The notes under the pieces: model-generated
Seen by the model: only the letters and a program-made list of their open reading frames with translations
The model's database searches: none
Told to the model about the DNA's origin: nothing
Part shown: in pieces, positions 1-7,925 of the stretch
Layout of the letters: each line of letters opens with the position of its first letter
Numbering within the stretch: the first letter of the stretch is position 1
Assembly: GCA_964536835.1 (NCBI GenBank)
Contig: CAZIAZ010000009.1
Location: 1 to 63,367 of the forward strand
From: DAONFI01 sp035403485
GTDB taxonomy: Bacteria; Planctomycetota; Phycisphaerae; SM23-33
Reading direction: 5' to 3'
Length of the DNA stretch: 63,367 bases
Position numbers and translations under genes: made by a program

Positions 1-50
1 GGCTGCAAAAGAGCCGATTGCAGGCAGCCAAGGTTTTTGGGATAGGTTCT
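1..50 (+). repeat. Family B palindromic repeat, copy 1 (cut by window edge)
   Basis: The first 50 bases are nearly identical to the reverse complement of the outer arm of the complete copy at 21188-21350, ending in the same GGGATAGGTTCT terminus and followed in both places by AATA. Only one arm is visible because the window starts inside the element. It lies just past the 3' end of ilvD, whose stop is at 98-100. Confidence 0.85.
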
Positions 51-97
51 AATAAACCCAAAGAACTCTTAAAATCCGTCGATTTTTTATACGGGTT

Positions 98-1993
98 TTA
101 CATGGATTTCGGGCTGGGCGTTTTGCCTGGCCATTCCAGTACGCCGCCGGTGTCGGCAGACGTTGCAAGCGCGGCGTATTTGCCCAGGCTGCCGTGCGAT
201 ATCGGACACGGAATCGGTTTATAAACCTTACGACGTTTTGCAAACTCAGCCGCAGAAACTTTCGCGTTGAGCGTGCCCTTTATGCAGTCGATTTCTATTA
301 TATCGCCGTTTCGCAGCAGGCCGATATTGCCGCCCGACGCAGCTTCCGGCGCAATGTGGCCGATGCACAGTCCCGCCGTGCCGCCGGAAAATCTGCCGTC
401 GGTTATCAGCGCCACTTCCTTGCCCAGGCCCATGCCTTTTATATAACTCGTCGGTGCAAGCATTTCCTGCATGCCTGGCCCGCCCTTTGGCCCTTCATTG
501 CGAATCACGACAACGTCGCCGGACTTGACTTTTCCGCCCAAAATGCCTTCGCAGGAGTCTTCCTGGCTTTCAAAAATGACAGCCTTTCCGCTGAAGCGGT
601 GCATGCTCGCATCTACGCCGGCTAACTTGACGACGCAGCCTTTTTCCGCAATGTTGCCCTTCAGAACCACCAGGCCGCCCTTCTGCGTAAACGCATCGCA
701 AAGCGGCCGGATTATGTCCAGTTCGTCAATGTTGCCCTTGTTGAGCGTGGCGAGTTTTTTGGGCTTTGCGCCGCGGTACATGTCTTTGACTGCCTGCGGC
801 GAGCGGCCGGTAGCCTGCCAGCCGTTAGCGTAAATCTTCCTGGCTAGCGGACAGAGCTTCTTGCTGCGAACAGACCATTTTTCCAGATTGGCCATCATCG
901 TCTCGCCGGTAACGGTGGCAACGTCGGTGTTGATGAGCGGTTTTTTAGAGTCCCGCGTATCCCACCACAGCTGGCCCATAATCGTATGAATGCCGCCTGC
1001 GCGGTGACAATCCTGAACATGGTATATCTTACCTGCCGGCGTACTCGACGGCGCCAGCCGACAGATATTCGGCGTACGCTTGCTTATGCGGTCAATGTCG
1101 TCGAGCGTGAATTTCACGCCTGCCTCAGTGGCCACGGCTAGAATGTGCAAAACCGTATTCGTACTGCCGCCCATAGCCATATCCAGCGCAAAAGCGTTTT
1201 CAAACGCCTTCTTGGTCATGATGTTCCGCGGCAGGAATTTATAGTCAACCTTGCAGCCGGATTTACCCCAAGCATTAGCCATTTTCACGATACGCTGCGC
1301 GGCGTACCTGAAAAGCTCCATTCGCACCGGACTGGTTGCGAGTATCGTACCGTTGCCGGGCAGCGCGATGCCCATGGCTTCGCAGAGACAGTTCATGCTG
1401 TTGGCGGTAAACATGCCACTGCATGACCCACAGCCAGGACAGACGTTGTTTTCATATTCGTCGAATTTTTTCTTCGACATCTTGCCGATTTTGTACTGGG
1501 CGACGGCATAGAACGAATCGATGAGGTCGCGATTGCAGCCGTCGACCACGCCGGCTTCCATAGGCCCGCCGGATGTGAATATCGTCGGGATATTGCAGCG
1601 TATGGCAGCCATCAGCATGCCGGGCACTATCTTGTCACAGTTGGGTATGCATATCATGGCGTCGAAGCAGTGGGCGCGAACCATGGTTTCAACGCTGTCG
1701 GCGATGATTTCACGGCTGGCGAGCGAATATTTCATGCCGGTGTGGCCCATGGCGATGCCGTCGCAGACGGCTGGCGTGTTGAAAATGAATGCCGTGCCGC
1801 CGGCAAGTTCGACCTGAGCCTTGACGTATTCAGCCACGGCGTCGAGATGACAGTGGCCGGGAACGATGTCGGTATAACTGTTGGCAATGGCAATGAACGG
1901 CTTACGGATGTCGCTGTCGGCCAGGCCGGCAGCCTTCATCAGTGACCTGTGCGGTGAACGTTCAAAACCTTTCTTGACACTATCGCTTATCAT
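98..1993 (-). CDS. ilvD: Dihydroxy-acid dehydratase
   Basis: Dehydrates 2,3-dihydroxy-isovalerate and 2,3-dihydroxy-3-methylvalerate to their 2-keto acids in valine and isoleucine synthesis, in the cytoplasm. The 631-residue protein has the family's iron-sulfur cysteines: C77 in VCDGIAMGHTGM, C119 in PNCDKIVPGM and C191 within CPGCGSCSGMFTANSMNCL. The C-terminal block GRFSGGTAGLCIGHIAPEA is also present. Length is a little above the usual 555-620 residues. The ATG start has a strong AAGGAG site about 7 nt upstream. No other ilv or leu gene is adjacent. The 3' end abuts a family B repeat, and the 186-base leader holds several hairpins but no leader peptide that I recognise. Confidence 0.97.
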   Translation of the reverse strand: MISDSVKKGFERSPHRSLMKAAGLADSDIRKPFIAIANSYTDIVPGHCHLDAVAEYVKAQVELAGGTAFIFNTPAVCDGIAMGHTGMKYSLASREIIADSVETMVRAHCFDAMICIPNCDKIVPGMLMAAIRCNIPTIFTSGGPMEAGVVDGCNRDLIDSFYAVAQYKIGKMSKKKFDEYENNVCPGCGSCSGMFTANSMNCLCEAMGIALPGNGTILATSPVRMELFRYAAQRIVKMANAWGKSGCKVDYKFLPRNIMTKKAFENAFALDMAMGGSTNTVLHILAVATEAGVKFTLDDIDRISKRTPNICRLAPSSTPAGKIYHVQDCHRAGGIHTIMGQLWWDTRDSKKPLINTDVATVTGETMMANLEKWSVRSKKLCPLARKIYANGWQATGRSPQAVKDMYRGAKPKKLATLNKGNIDELDIIRPLCDAFTQKGGLVVLKGNIAEKGCVVKLAGVDASMHRFSGKAVIFESQEDSCEGILGGKVKSGDVVVIRNEGPKGGPGMQEMLAPTSYIKGMGLGKEVALITDGRFSGGTAGLCIGHIAPEAASGGNIGLLRNGDIIEIDCIKGTLNAKVSAAEFAKRRKVYKPIPCPISHGSLGKYAALATSADTGGVLEWPGKTPSPKSM

Positions 1994-2049
1994 GATTCTT
2001 ACTCCTTGTAGATATCCGTCGATTTTTCAATATTTTCTTCGCAATTTCA

Positions 2050-2140
2050 CGGTTTTTTTAAAAACCGTAGATGACGGCAGCCGTCGTCAGACAGACGAAA
2101 GCCTGAAAATAATGACGCTACTGGTTCTAAACCGGTAGAA
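2050..2140 (-). promoter_or_regulatory. Hairpin-rich ilvD leader
   Basis: The space between the 109-residue gene and ilvD holds three inverted repeats: ACGGTTTTT paired with AAAACCGT near 2050-2068, GACGGC/GCCGTC near 2073-2085, and CTACTGGTT/AACCGGTAG near 2118-2138. On the ilvD strand they could form successive hairpins in the mRNA leader. No U-tract terminator, T-box motif or Ile/Leu/Val-rich leader peptide is visible, so a control function is only a possibility. Confidence 0.25.
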
Positions 2141-2179
2141 ATTCACTTTTATCAGATTCAACGGCACATCCGCGAAAGG

Positions 2180-2509
2180 TCATCTTTCCAGGTCGTCAGC
2201 GGCAGCGGCCAGCGTGCCGACGTGTTCGATTACGGATAACACGTAATTCATCGTCGAATTGTCGCGTAACGAGCGGATGGTTTCAAATTCGGGGTCTGTG
2301 GAAAACGCCCGCAGATGCCGCATGCTGGGATATCCGATAATGCCGCAATATTCCTGCGGATCGTCGCCCATGAAAGTCATGCGGGTCGTTCCGTATATCA
2401 TCACCTGCGCATTGTGGCGATCCAATACGGGCTGAACCAGCCGAAGATATTTGGCGTATTCTTTTTCTTTGCCTGGTATTATGTCAAACAAATTCAAAAC
2501 AGCTATCAC
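2180..2509 (-). CDS. Small dimeric alpha/beta-barrel protein (DUF1330-like)
   Basis: A 109-residue soluble protein with the layout of DUF1330-type ferredoxin-like barrel proteins. It has an N-terminal beta strand, a helix with GKEKEYAKYLRLVQPVL, then GYPSMRHLRAFSTDPEF followed by IRSLRD, which matches the family's FPS...A..F..SPEY...RPLR pattern. No catalytic residues are known for this group. The start codon is GTG at 2507-2509, preceded by AGGAG at 7 nt, and no ATG alternative exists nearby. It reads toward ilvD with a 186-base gap and might be cotranscribed with it. The function is unknown. Confidence 0.7.
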   Translation of the reverse strand: MIAVLNLFDIIPGKEKEYAKYLRLVQPVLDRHNAQVMIYGTTRMTFMGDDPQEYCGIIGYPSMRHLRAFSTDPEFETIRSLRDNSTMNYVLSVIEHVGTLAAAADDLER

Positions 2510-2755
2510 TGCCGTTCTCCTGTAAATTCAGCCGCGCCTGTCCCGCAGGCGACGTTCAGACAGGTTACGCTTTTCCAGCCTGATTTACAACCACAAATAA
2601 TACCGTTCCATACGTCTTTCAATATTTTGTCGGTTTTTAAAAGTACGGGCTAATTTGCCCTATAAAAAAGAAGCCCGACAAAAAAATTCCATCTTCCTCT
2701 TGCTCGCGAAGAGATTTTCTGCGAAAATTAGCTACTGTACGCACAAGGAGACAAT

Positions 2756-3199
2756 ATGGTTACGAAAATTGCAAAACTGTTATGCGTCATGGCGGCTGTC
2801 GCAATGCTGGCCGGCGGCTGTGCCAACCAGAACGCAGGCCTTGTCGGCATGCCAAGCCCGATATTGCAGGATATACCTATCCCAACCGATTTCAAGATAG
2901 TCAACGACCGCTCACGGAGCTGGACAGACGGCACATTACGATTCGCTGACCTGCTGTACAAAGGCAGAGCCGACTCTACCGCCATCCAGAAATTCTATTC
3001 GCAGCAGATGCCCACCTGCCATTGGATAGCCCAGACTGAAATGTTCGCCCAGGGCCGTTCAACCATGGACTACGTCAAAAGCGGAGAGAAATGCCGCGTG
3101 ACCGTCTACAAAGAAGGCGTCTTCGGTGAAACGTACATTCAGGTAGCCATCTGGCCCAATCGCCCGAATGCGAAAATAGACCCAAACCAGAACAGATAA
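2756..3199 (+). CDS. Predicted lipoprotein, unknown function
   Basis: A 147-residue protein with a type II signal peptide: Lys4, a hydrophobic stretch at 8-19 and lipobox LAGGC with the lipidated cysteine at 22. The mature part has a short acidic and aromatic region and ends with a Pro/Asn-rich tail. The pattern IPIPTDFKIV followed by a strand-rich region with CRVTVYKEG suggests a small envelope domain of the kind often seen in planctomycete lipoproteins, but I do not recognise a named family. The start is supported by AAGGAG 6-7 nt upstream. It is followed after 24 bases by the TPR-like membrane protein gene, so the two probably share an operon. Confidence 0.8.
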   Translation: MVTKIAKLLCVMAAVAMLAGGCANQNAGLVGMPSPILQDIPIPTDFKIVNDRSRSWTDGTLRFADLLYKGRADSTAIQKFYSQQMPTCHWIAQTEMFAQGRSTMDYVKSGEKCRVTVYKEGVFGETYIQVAIWPNRPNAKIDPNQNR

Positions 3200-3223
3200 T
3201 TCAACGGAAGGAATGCAGCACAA

Positions 3224-3895
3224 ATGGACTCGGATCGCCGTCATGAACTTGAACACAACGACCTTGATACTGAACTTTCGAAACTGATTGCGTTTGTCAA
3301 AAACAATATCAATCGCATATTAACGGTCGTTATCGTAATTCTGGCCATCGCCGTTGCCTATACCTACATAAGCAGGGAAATGAAGTCGCGTCGTGCGTCT
3401 ATTCAGAGCCGCTACGACTCCGTCATTGCCCGCACCGCCATGCCTGGTGCAAAAACCGAAGAACTCCTTGCCGAATTCAACGAACTGTCCGACCAGTCGT
3501 CCGTAGACTGGATTGCTGCAAATTCACTTCTGCAGATAGGCCGTCTTCATTCAAAACAGGCCTCAGAATCAGCCGACGAGTCTAAACGTAAACAATCCTT
3601 CGAAAAGGCCCGGCAGACATACAATCAGGCAGTGGATAAATATGACGACCAGCCGCGAGTAGTGGCATCAGCCATTTTCGGCTTGGGCAAAATAGCCGAA
3701 GACATGGGCAATTACGACGAAGCGAAAGCCGATTACACCAGAATAGCCAACGACAAATCCCTTGCAGGTTATCCCATTCAGAAGCAGGCGGAAGAAGCGC
3801 TTAAGCGTATCGCTCAATTTAAAGGTCGGCCACAGTTGGCTACAACCAGACCGGCGTGGATGCAAGATAAAACACCGGCCCCCAAAAAACCTTGA
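3224..3895 (+). CDS. Single-pass membrane protein with TPR-like region
   Basis: A 223-residue protein with a charged N-terminal segment, one transmembrane helix at about residues 31-49 and a periplasmic helical region. Repeats such as KARQTYNQAVDKYDDQP and LGKIAEDMGNYDEAKADY are typical of tetratricopeptide repeats. The layout (short cytoplasmic tail, one membrane span, TPRs) resembles YfgM-type proteins that act with secretion or outer-membrane assembly factors; that role is inference. The start has GGAAGG upstream. Its TGA stop overlaps the ATG of the next gene, implying translational coupling to the pseudouridine synthase. Confidence 0.8.
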   Translation: MDSDRRHELEHNDLDTELSKLIAFVKNNINRILTVVIVILAIAVAYTYISREMKSRRASIQSRYDSVIARTAMPGAKTEELLAEFNELSDQSSVDWIAANSLLQIGRLHSKQASESADESKRKQSFEKARQTYNQAVDKYDDQPRVVASAIFGLGKIAEDMGNYDEAKADYTRIANDKSLAGYPIQKQAEEALKRIAQFKGRPQLATTRPAWMQDKTPAPKKP

Positions 3896-5061
3896 TGCAG
3901 AACCTCGACACTGAAGCGGACTTTCCCGAAGATTTCGACGGCACAGACGGCGATGAGCCGCAGTCTGTAGAAATTTCGGAAGACGGCCTTGATGCCGTAG
4001 AAACTTCATTCGACGCCGAAGAAGACGGCCTTCGTCATGTACGCGTGGAAATTCGACGCCTGAAAGAAAACAAGCGTATCGACAAATATCTCTCACACCG
4101 CCTCGGCAAGGGAGTATCGCGTACCGCTTTGCAGAAATACATCGCCGAAGGTATCGTCAAAGTCAACGGCCGAACAGTAAAATGCAGTTACAACCTGCGA
4201 GTCGGCGACGCTGTTGATATGATGCTGCCGGAAACACGGCCTAAAGAAATACCCGCCGAACCAATTCCGCTGGACGTCGTGTATGAAGATGAAGATATGA
4301 TGGCGATAAACAAACAGGCTAATCTCATCATTCATCCGGCACGTGGGAATTGGAGCGGCACACTGGTAAATGCGTTAGCCTATTATTTTCAGGCAAACTG
4401 GCGAACCGGCCAATCGATTAACGATTTGCCGTGCAATGGCGAAAAGTTCAGGCCTGGTATAGTACATCGTCTTGACCGTGACACGACCGGCATTATTCTC
4501 ATCGCCAAGACGGACCTTGCGTTATGGCGGCTGGGCCGTCAGTTTGAGGACCGTTCGACGAGCAAAACATATTCCGCAATCGTGCATGGCCTTCTTGATT
4601 TCGACGAAGATATAATCGACATGCCCATCGGCAAGCATCCTAAATATCGCGAAAAATACGCTGTTCATCGCGACACCGGCAAGCCGCACCCGATTACCGT
4701 CAAATCAGCCGTGACAAGATACAAGGTAGTGGAACGGTTACAGCCGAAAGGTACGGACATGGGTTTTACGCTGGTGGAGCTTCATCCGAAAACTGGCAGA
4801 ACGCATCAGCTTCGGGTGCACATGAGTGCGATAGGCCATCCAATGGTTGGCGATCGTATGTACGGCGGCGGGCCGCTTTATATCAGTCAGCTGGACGGCC
4901 ATGCGGAAGTTGCTGAGGGGCCGCTCATTACGCGGCAGGCTCTCCATGCACATACGATAGAATTTTATCATCCGCGGACGAATGAGCGTATGTCTCTTAC
5001 AGCTCCCTGGCCGAAAGATTTTGAAGACACTCTGGCAGAGCTTCGCCGTCGATGCAAATAA
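3895..5061 (+). CDS. RluA-family pseudouridine synthase with S4 domain
   Basis: Converts specific uridines in rRNA (or tRNA) to pseudouridine. After an acidic extension of about 50 residues comes an S4 RNA-binding domain (RIDKYLSHRLGKGVSRTALQ and following) at about 60-110, then the catalytic domain with HRLDRDTTG at 191-199. Asp194 is the expected nucleophile, and the later GRTHQLRVH block is present. The 388-residue length and domain order fit RluD/RluC-type enzymes. I chose the ATG at 3895, which overlaps the previous stop as TGATG, over a TTG one codon upstream. The acidic N-terminal tail is longer than in well-studied members. The exact target uridine cannot be read from sequence. Confidence 0.93.
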   Translation: MQNLDTEADFPEDFDGTDGDEPQSVEISEDGLDAVETSFDAEEDGLRHVRVEIRRLKENKRIDKYLSHRLGKGVSRTALQKYIAEGIVKVNGRTVKCSYNLRVGDAVDMMLPETRPKEIPAEPIPLDVVYEDEDMMAINKQANLIIHPARGNWSGTLVNALAYYFQANWRTGQSINDLPCNGEKFRPGIVHRLDRDTTGIILIAKTDLALWRLGRQFEDRSTSKTYSAIVHGLLDFDEDIIDMPIGKHPKYREKYAVHRDTGKPHPITVKSAVTRYKVVERLQPKGTDMGFTLVELHPKTGRTHQLRVHMSAIGHPMVGDRMYGGGPLYISQLDGHAEVAEGPLITRQALHAHTIEFYHPRTNERMSLTAPWPKDFEDTLAELRRRCK

Positions 5062-5138
5062 TAAAAGCTTATAAAAATATTCGTGTGGAAAAGAGGTTGC
5101 AATACATCGCAGCGTTTATATAATCTGGAATTTTTGAA

Positions 5139-5212
5139 GGGCCTTTAGCTCAGTTGGTTAGAGCGCACGGATCACACCCGTGAGGTCATAGGTTCGAGTC
5201 CTATAAGGCCCA
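5139..5212 (+). tRNA. tRNA-Val (anticodon CAC)
   Basis: A full cloverleaf can be drawn. The acceptor stem is GGGCCTT/AAGGCCC with discriminator A, the D stem is GCTC/GAGC, the anticodon stem is CACGG/CCGTG with loop ATCACAC, and the T stem is ATAGG/CCTAT with loop TTCGAGT. Loop position 33 is T and positions 34-36 read CAC, which decodes valine GUG. CCA is not encoded. It follows the pseudouridine synthase gene by about 77 bases. Confidence 0.96.
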
Positions 5213-5587
5213 GTGCTTTCTATTGCTTTCATATCGAAAGCAGGTGAAATCAACGGTAATATCTCGCAATTAGGCCTGTAAATATTGGCTAAAATCGTTT
5301 CCGGCTTTTCGACTTTCATCTTATTGCATGCAGGCTCATGCACCTGCCGTGCCTCTCAAACCACCGGCTCTGCCGGTGGTCATTAATTCAGAAAATTTGA
5401 TATTTTATACACTTTCATCGCATACGCCCATAAACGATGAATAGTATGGCAAATGGCTGGAGCAGCCTCGAATCACCAGGTTCAAATTCAGCAAAAGATA
5501 TGCGGTTTTATTTCATTACGAATAAAATCAGGATGGCCTCTCTAAAAAACTAAAAAGAGATATTCATTTCTTTTCAGTTTTTATTTC
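5213..5587. other. Intergenic region with two hairpins, no gene
   Basis: Between tRNA-Val and the convergent gene ending at 5588 I find no credible coding frame. Two inverted repeats stand out: TGCTTTC/GAAAGCA at 5224-5242, and a perfect 9-bp stem ACCACCGGC/GCCGGTGGT with a 3-base loop at 5360-5380. Neither is followed by a T-run on either strand, so terminator function is uncertain, although the convergent position fits. Confidence 0.5.
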
Positions 5588-7411
5588 TCACTTACCCAAT
5601 ATAACTTCTTTTTGGCCTGCTACATCTACTTCCGTAATTTTATTCCGATATTTAATCCAAGCCTTGCCATTACCATCAAACCTAAGATACGCCCCGTCAG
5701 ATTTAATTTGACTCAGTGTTACCTTCATCGGAACATCAGATGTTATTTCAATATCCTTCAAAAACTTATGTGCCGAATCTGAAAACGCCAATCTCTCCAA
5801 GCCACGCTTGCCGTAGATATTTGTCGGTACGTTTTCCCACAATGTCGGATTATCAAAATAAAACCCGTAAAATTTCGGCGTAAAACTCCGGAATAACGGG
5901 TTTTTATTACTTTTTGCCCGCATCTGATATTGAACGCGAATTTTCTTGCCAGCCAACGATGAAATGTCCGAGTTACCTTTCCATGTAACAGGCACTCCAA
6001 CGCCACTTACGTCAAGCGAATCACAATCTTCCGACGTATAACCACTCAGCGGCTTGCCGTCAGCATCAAGTAACGCCACATTAATCACTGAAGGAATTGC
6101 AGGTATTTCTTTGATTTTTTCAGGAACTTCCTGGTTGACGTACAGCTTGAGGCTATGACCATCGCCAAGCGAAATCGGTTTTGAAATTATCTTGCCGATG
6201 AATTCAACGTCCTTCATAAAACTCCAGCCCGTCTTCAGCCCCATGTAACCGTAACGATCCAGGCCGATATATGCGAATCCGATTCTGCCGCCAATATAAG
6301 AAGCATTGCCATGAGCCATACCGCCATAATATATTCGCGTGGTATCGCCAACGTTAATCGGAGCACTTTGAAGCAGAAAGCTCTGATCCCAACTCCCCAA
6401 ATCGCCACGTCGCAATATTGCATACGGATAGCCCTGAGCCTTGGGCAATCGCCAGCGATAGCCGTCATTGGTTATCAGCACTATAAGGTCCGTCTCCTGA
6501 TCCATCAGCTCAGGCGAATCCTGAAACATGCCTTCAATTCCGATGGAAATATTGGGATATGTAATAATCCCGGGCGTAATATGCGTTTGAAGCATGCCGT
6601 TATATTTTTGAGGAAATGAAAATCCGGGGCAGTCCGACATTACCCAATTTTTCATGTCCTTCGAGGAAAATACCACAAGATAACGCGAGTTTTTTTGAAC
6701 GGAAGGATACTCTCCCTGTAAGCACTGGCCGATAAGAAACCACGTATCATGCATTTTATAAAGGACGGGAGCTTCAAATTTCATGCCCAATGGAAAAAGT
6801 TTGGAGGCATCGTCGTCTATTTTCCAGTCAACGCCGTTGATGCTGTACGCAAAGCATTTTATTGATGGATGGTTGGAGGTATAACTCATCCTGGCATTTT
6901 CCGGCTTACGGTATTCGGGAGACATTGACGTATGCAATGGAACAATATATTTTTTTGCCGGATTATCACTGTTACGGTTGTTATATATTTTAGGATCGGT
7001 CAAGCCAGCCATAATATTATTGGCGTTTTTTCCCAATTTCGGTCGAGTCCAGTTAATTCCATCGACGCTTTCCGCATAACGAATATTAAACCGGTTATTG
7101 TAATACGTGTCGTACCACGCCCTGTATATTCCATTTTCCTGAGTCACATGCAAGTGACCAAGTCGGTAAGCCGGCGGATTCTGCTCATCCTCAAATCGCA
7201 ACACAGGGTTATGCTCATACTTTTTAGCCTGAGACATGGAAATGGAAAACCCCTCGCAGTTCTGCATCCATGATTTATCCATCGCCAGAAATACACACGA
7301 TGAGTCATATTCAAACTGGGGCATTTTTTTTGAATTATCCGCACCATCAGTAGCTGCCGTTATTACGTTCACGCCAAAAAACATCATGAAAAACATGGAC
7401 ATGAATTTCAT
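5588..7411 (-). CDS. Secreted beta-propeller-like protein (glycosidase-like fold), unknown function
   Basis: A 607-residue protein with a signal peptide (basic start, hydrophobic core, probable cleavage after about residue 19). The N-terminal 400 residues carry recurring motifs such as YAESVDGINWTRP, YSINGVDWKIDD, FSSKDMKNWVMSD and ITNDGYRWRLP, where an S.DG..W unit recurs about once per blade. This is the pattern of five-bladed propellers in GH32/43/117-like proteins. A C-terminal beta-sandwich-like part follows. No catalytic triad can be assigned. The start has AAAGGA upstream. The gene and its upstream region are visibly richer in A+T than the flanking genes, suggesting later acquisition. 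It stands alone, convergent with tRNA-Val. Confidence 0.6.
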   Translation of the reverse strand: MKFMSMFFMMFFGVNVITAATDGADNSKKMPQFEYDSSCVFLAMDKSWMQNCEGFSISMSQAKKYEHNPVLRFEDEQNPPAYRLGHLHVTQENGIYRAWYDTYYNNRFNIRYAESVDGINWTRPKLGKNANNIMAGLTDPKIYNNRNSDNPAKKYIVPLHTSMSPEYRKPENARMSYTSNHPSIKCFAYSINGVDWKIDDDASKLFPLGMKFEAPVLYKMHDTWFLIGQCLQGEYPSVQKNSRYLVVFSSKDMKNWVMSDCPGFSFPQKYNGMLQTHITPGIITYPNISIGIEGMFQDSPELMDQETDLIVLITNDGYRWRLPKAQGYPYAILRRGDLGSWDQSFLLQSAPINVGDTTRIYYGGMAHGNASYIGGRIGFAYIGLDRYGYMGLKTGWSFMKDVEFIGKIISKPISLGDGHSLKLYVNQEVPEKIKEIPAIPSVINVALLDADGKPLSGYTSEDCDSLDVSGVGVPVTWKGNSDISSLAGKKIRVQYQMRAKSNKNPLFRSFTPKFYGFYFDNPTLWENVPTNIYGKRGLERLAFSDSAHKFLKDIEITSDVPMKVTLSQIKSDGAYLRFDGNGKAWIKYRNKITEVDVAGQKEVILGK

Positions 7412-7925
7412 CGCAGTATCCTTTCAGAAAACGGGTTACAATATTTTAAAATACTTACGCATAGCATACACGCTTGTACAAATAAATGTTATCAAAATTA
7501 GCAGAATAATGTTACCAAAAATCCATTATCATGCAAGTTTAATTTTGGGGTCATTTAAAGTATAGCAGATGGAAAACCATAACATTTTGATTTCTTTAGA
7601 GTGATTTTTGACAGAAATTTCTTTTTGTGAGCTGCTATGCATCACACGGTTCGGCAAAATTGCCGCATTGATAATTGGCGTTTTTACCCTATAAAACAGA
7701 CAAAAACTGAATTTTTCAAAATGATTAATTTTTAATATTAGAAAATTTAATTAAAAATAAGTAATAATAATATTGCCGATTTCGGATAAAATATTATTGT
7801 AGACGAAGCGTCGGTCAGGCTGCGGGTAATCGGCATGGCCAGCGCGTATGATGTATATGGCCCCGCCCAAAAGGCCTGATGCGGGGCCGCAGTAATTACG
7901 GAAATGAACCCCGAGGAGTAAGAGT
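7412..7925 (+). promoter_or_regulatory. A+T-rich intergenic region and structured gltB leader
   Basis: This 514-base stretch has no credible gene. The first 370 bases are strongly A+T-rich. Inverted repeat AATAATATT/AATATTATT lies at 7766-7798. Just before gltB a G+C-rich hairpin GGCCCCGC/GCGGGGCC spans 7859-7888, enclosed by a possible outer helix CTGCGG/CCGCAG. These may form a structured mRNA leader ahead of the gltB ribosome-binding site at about 7912-7917. The known glutamine riboswitch consensus is not evident. A promoter could not be fixed: TTGACA at 7608-7613 lacks a well-spaced -10. Confidence 0.35.

Noticed and set aside
2000..2180. T-box or amino-acid attenuator ahead of ilvD
   Set aside because: No T-box motif, no branched-chain leader peptide and no terminator with a U-tract. 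Only unexplained hairpins remain.
5360..5380. Bidirectional terminator between tRNA-Val and the propeller-like gene
   Set aside because: The stem is perfect but no T-run follows on either strand, so it is listed only as a hairpin.
7600..7925. Glutamine riboswitch ahead of gltB
   Set aside because: Conserved glnA/Downstream-peptide motif bases could not be found by eye. The leader is reported only as unknown structure.
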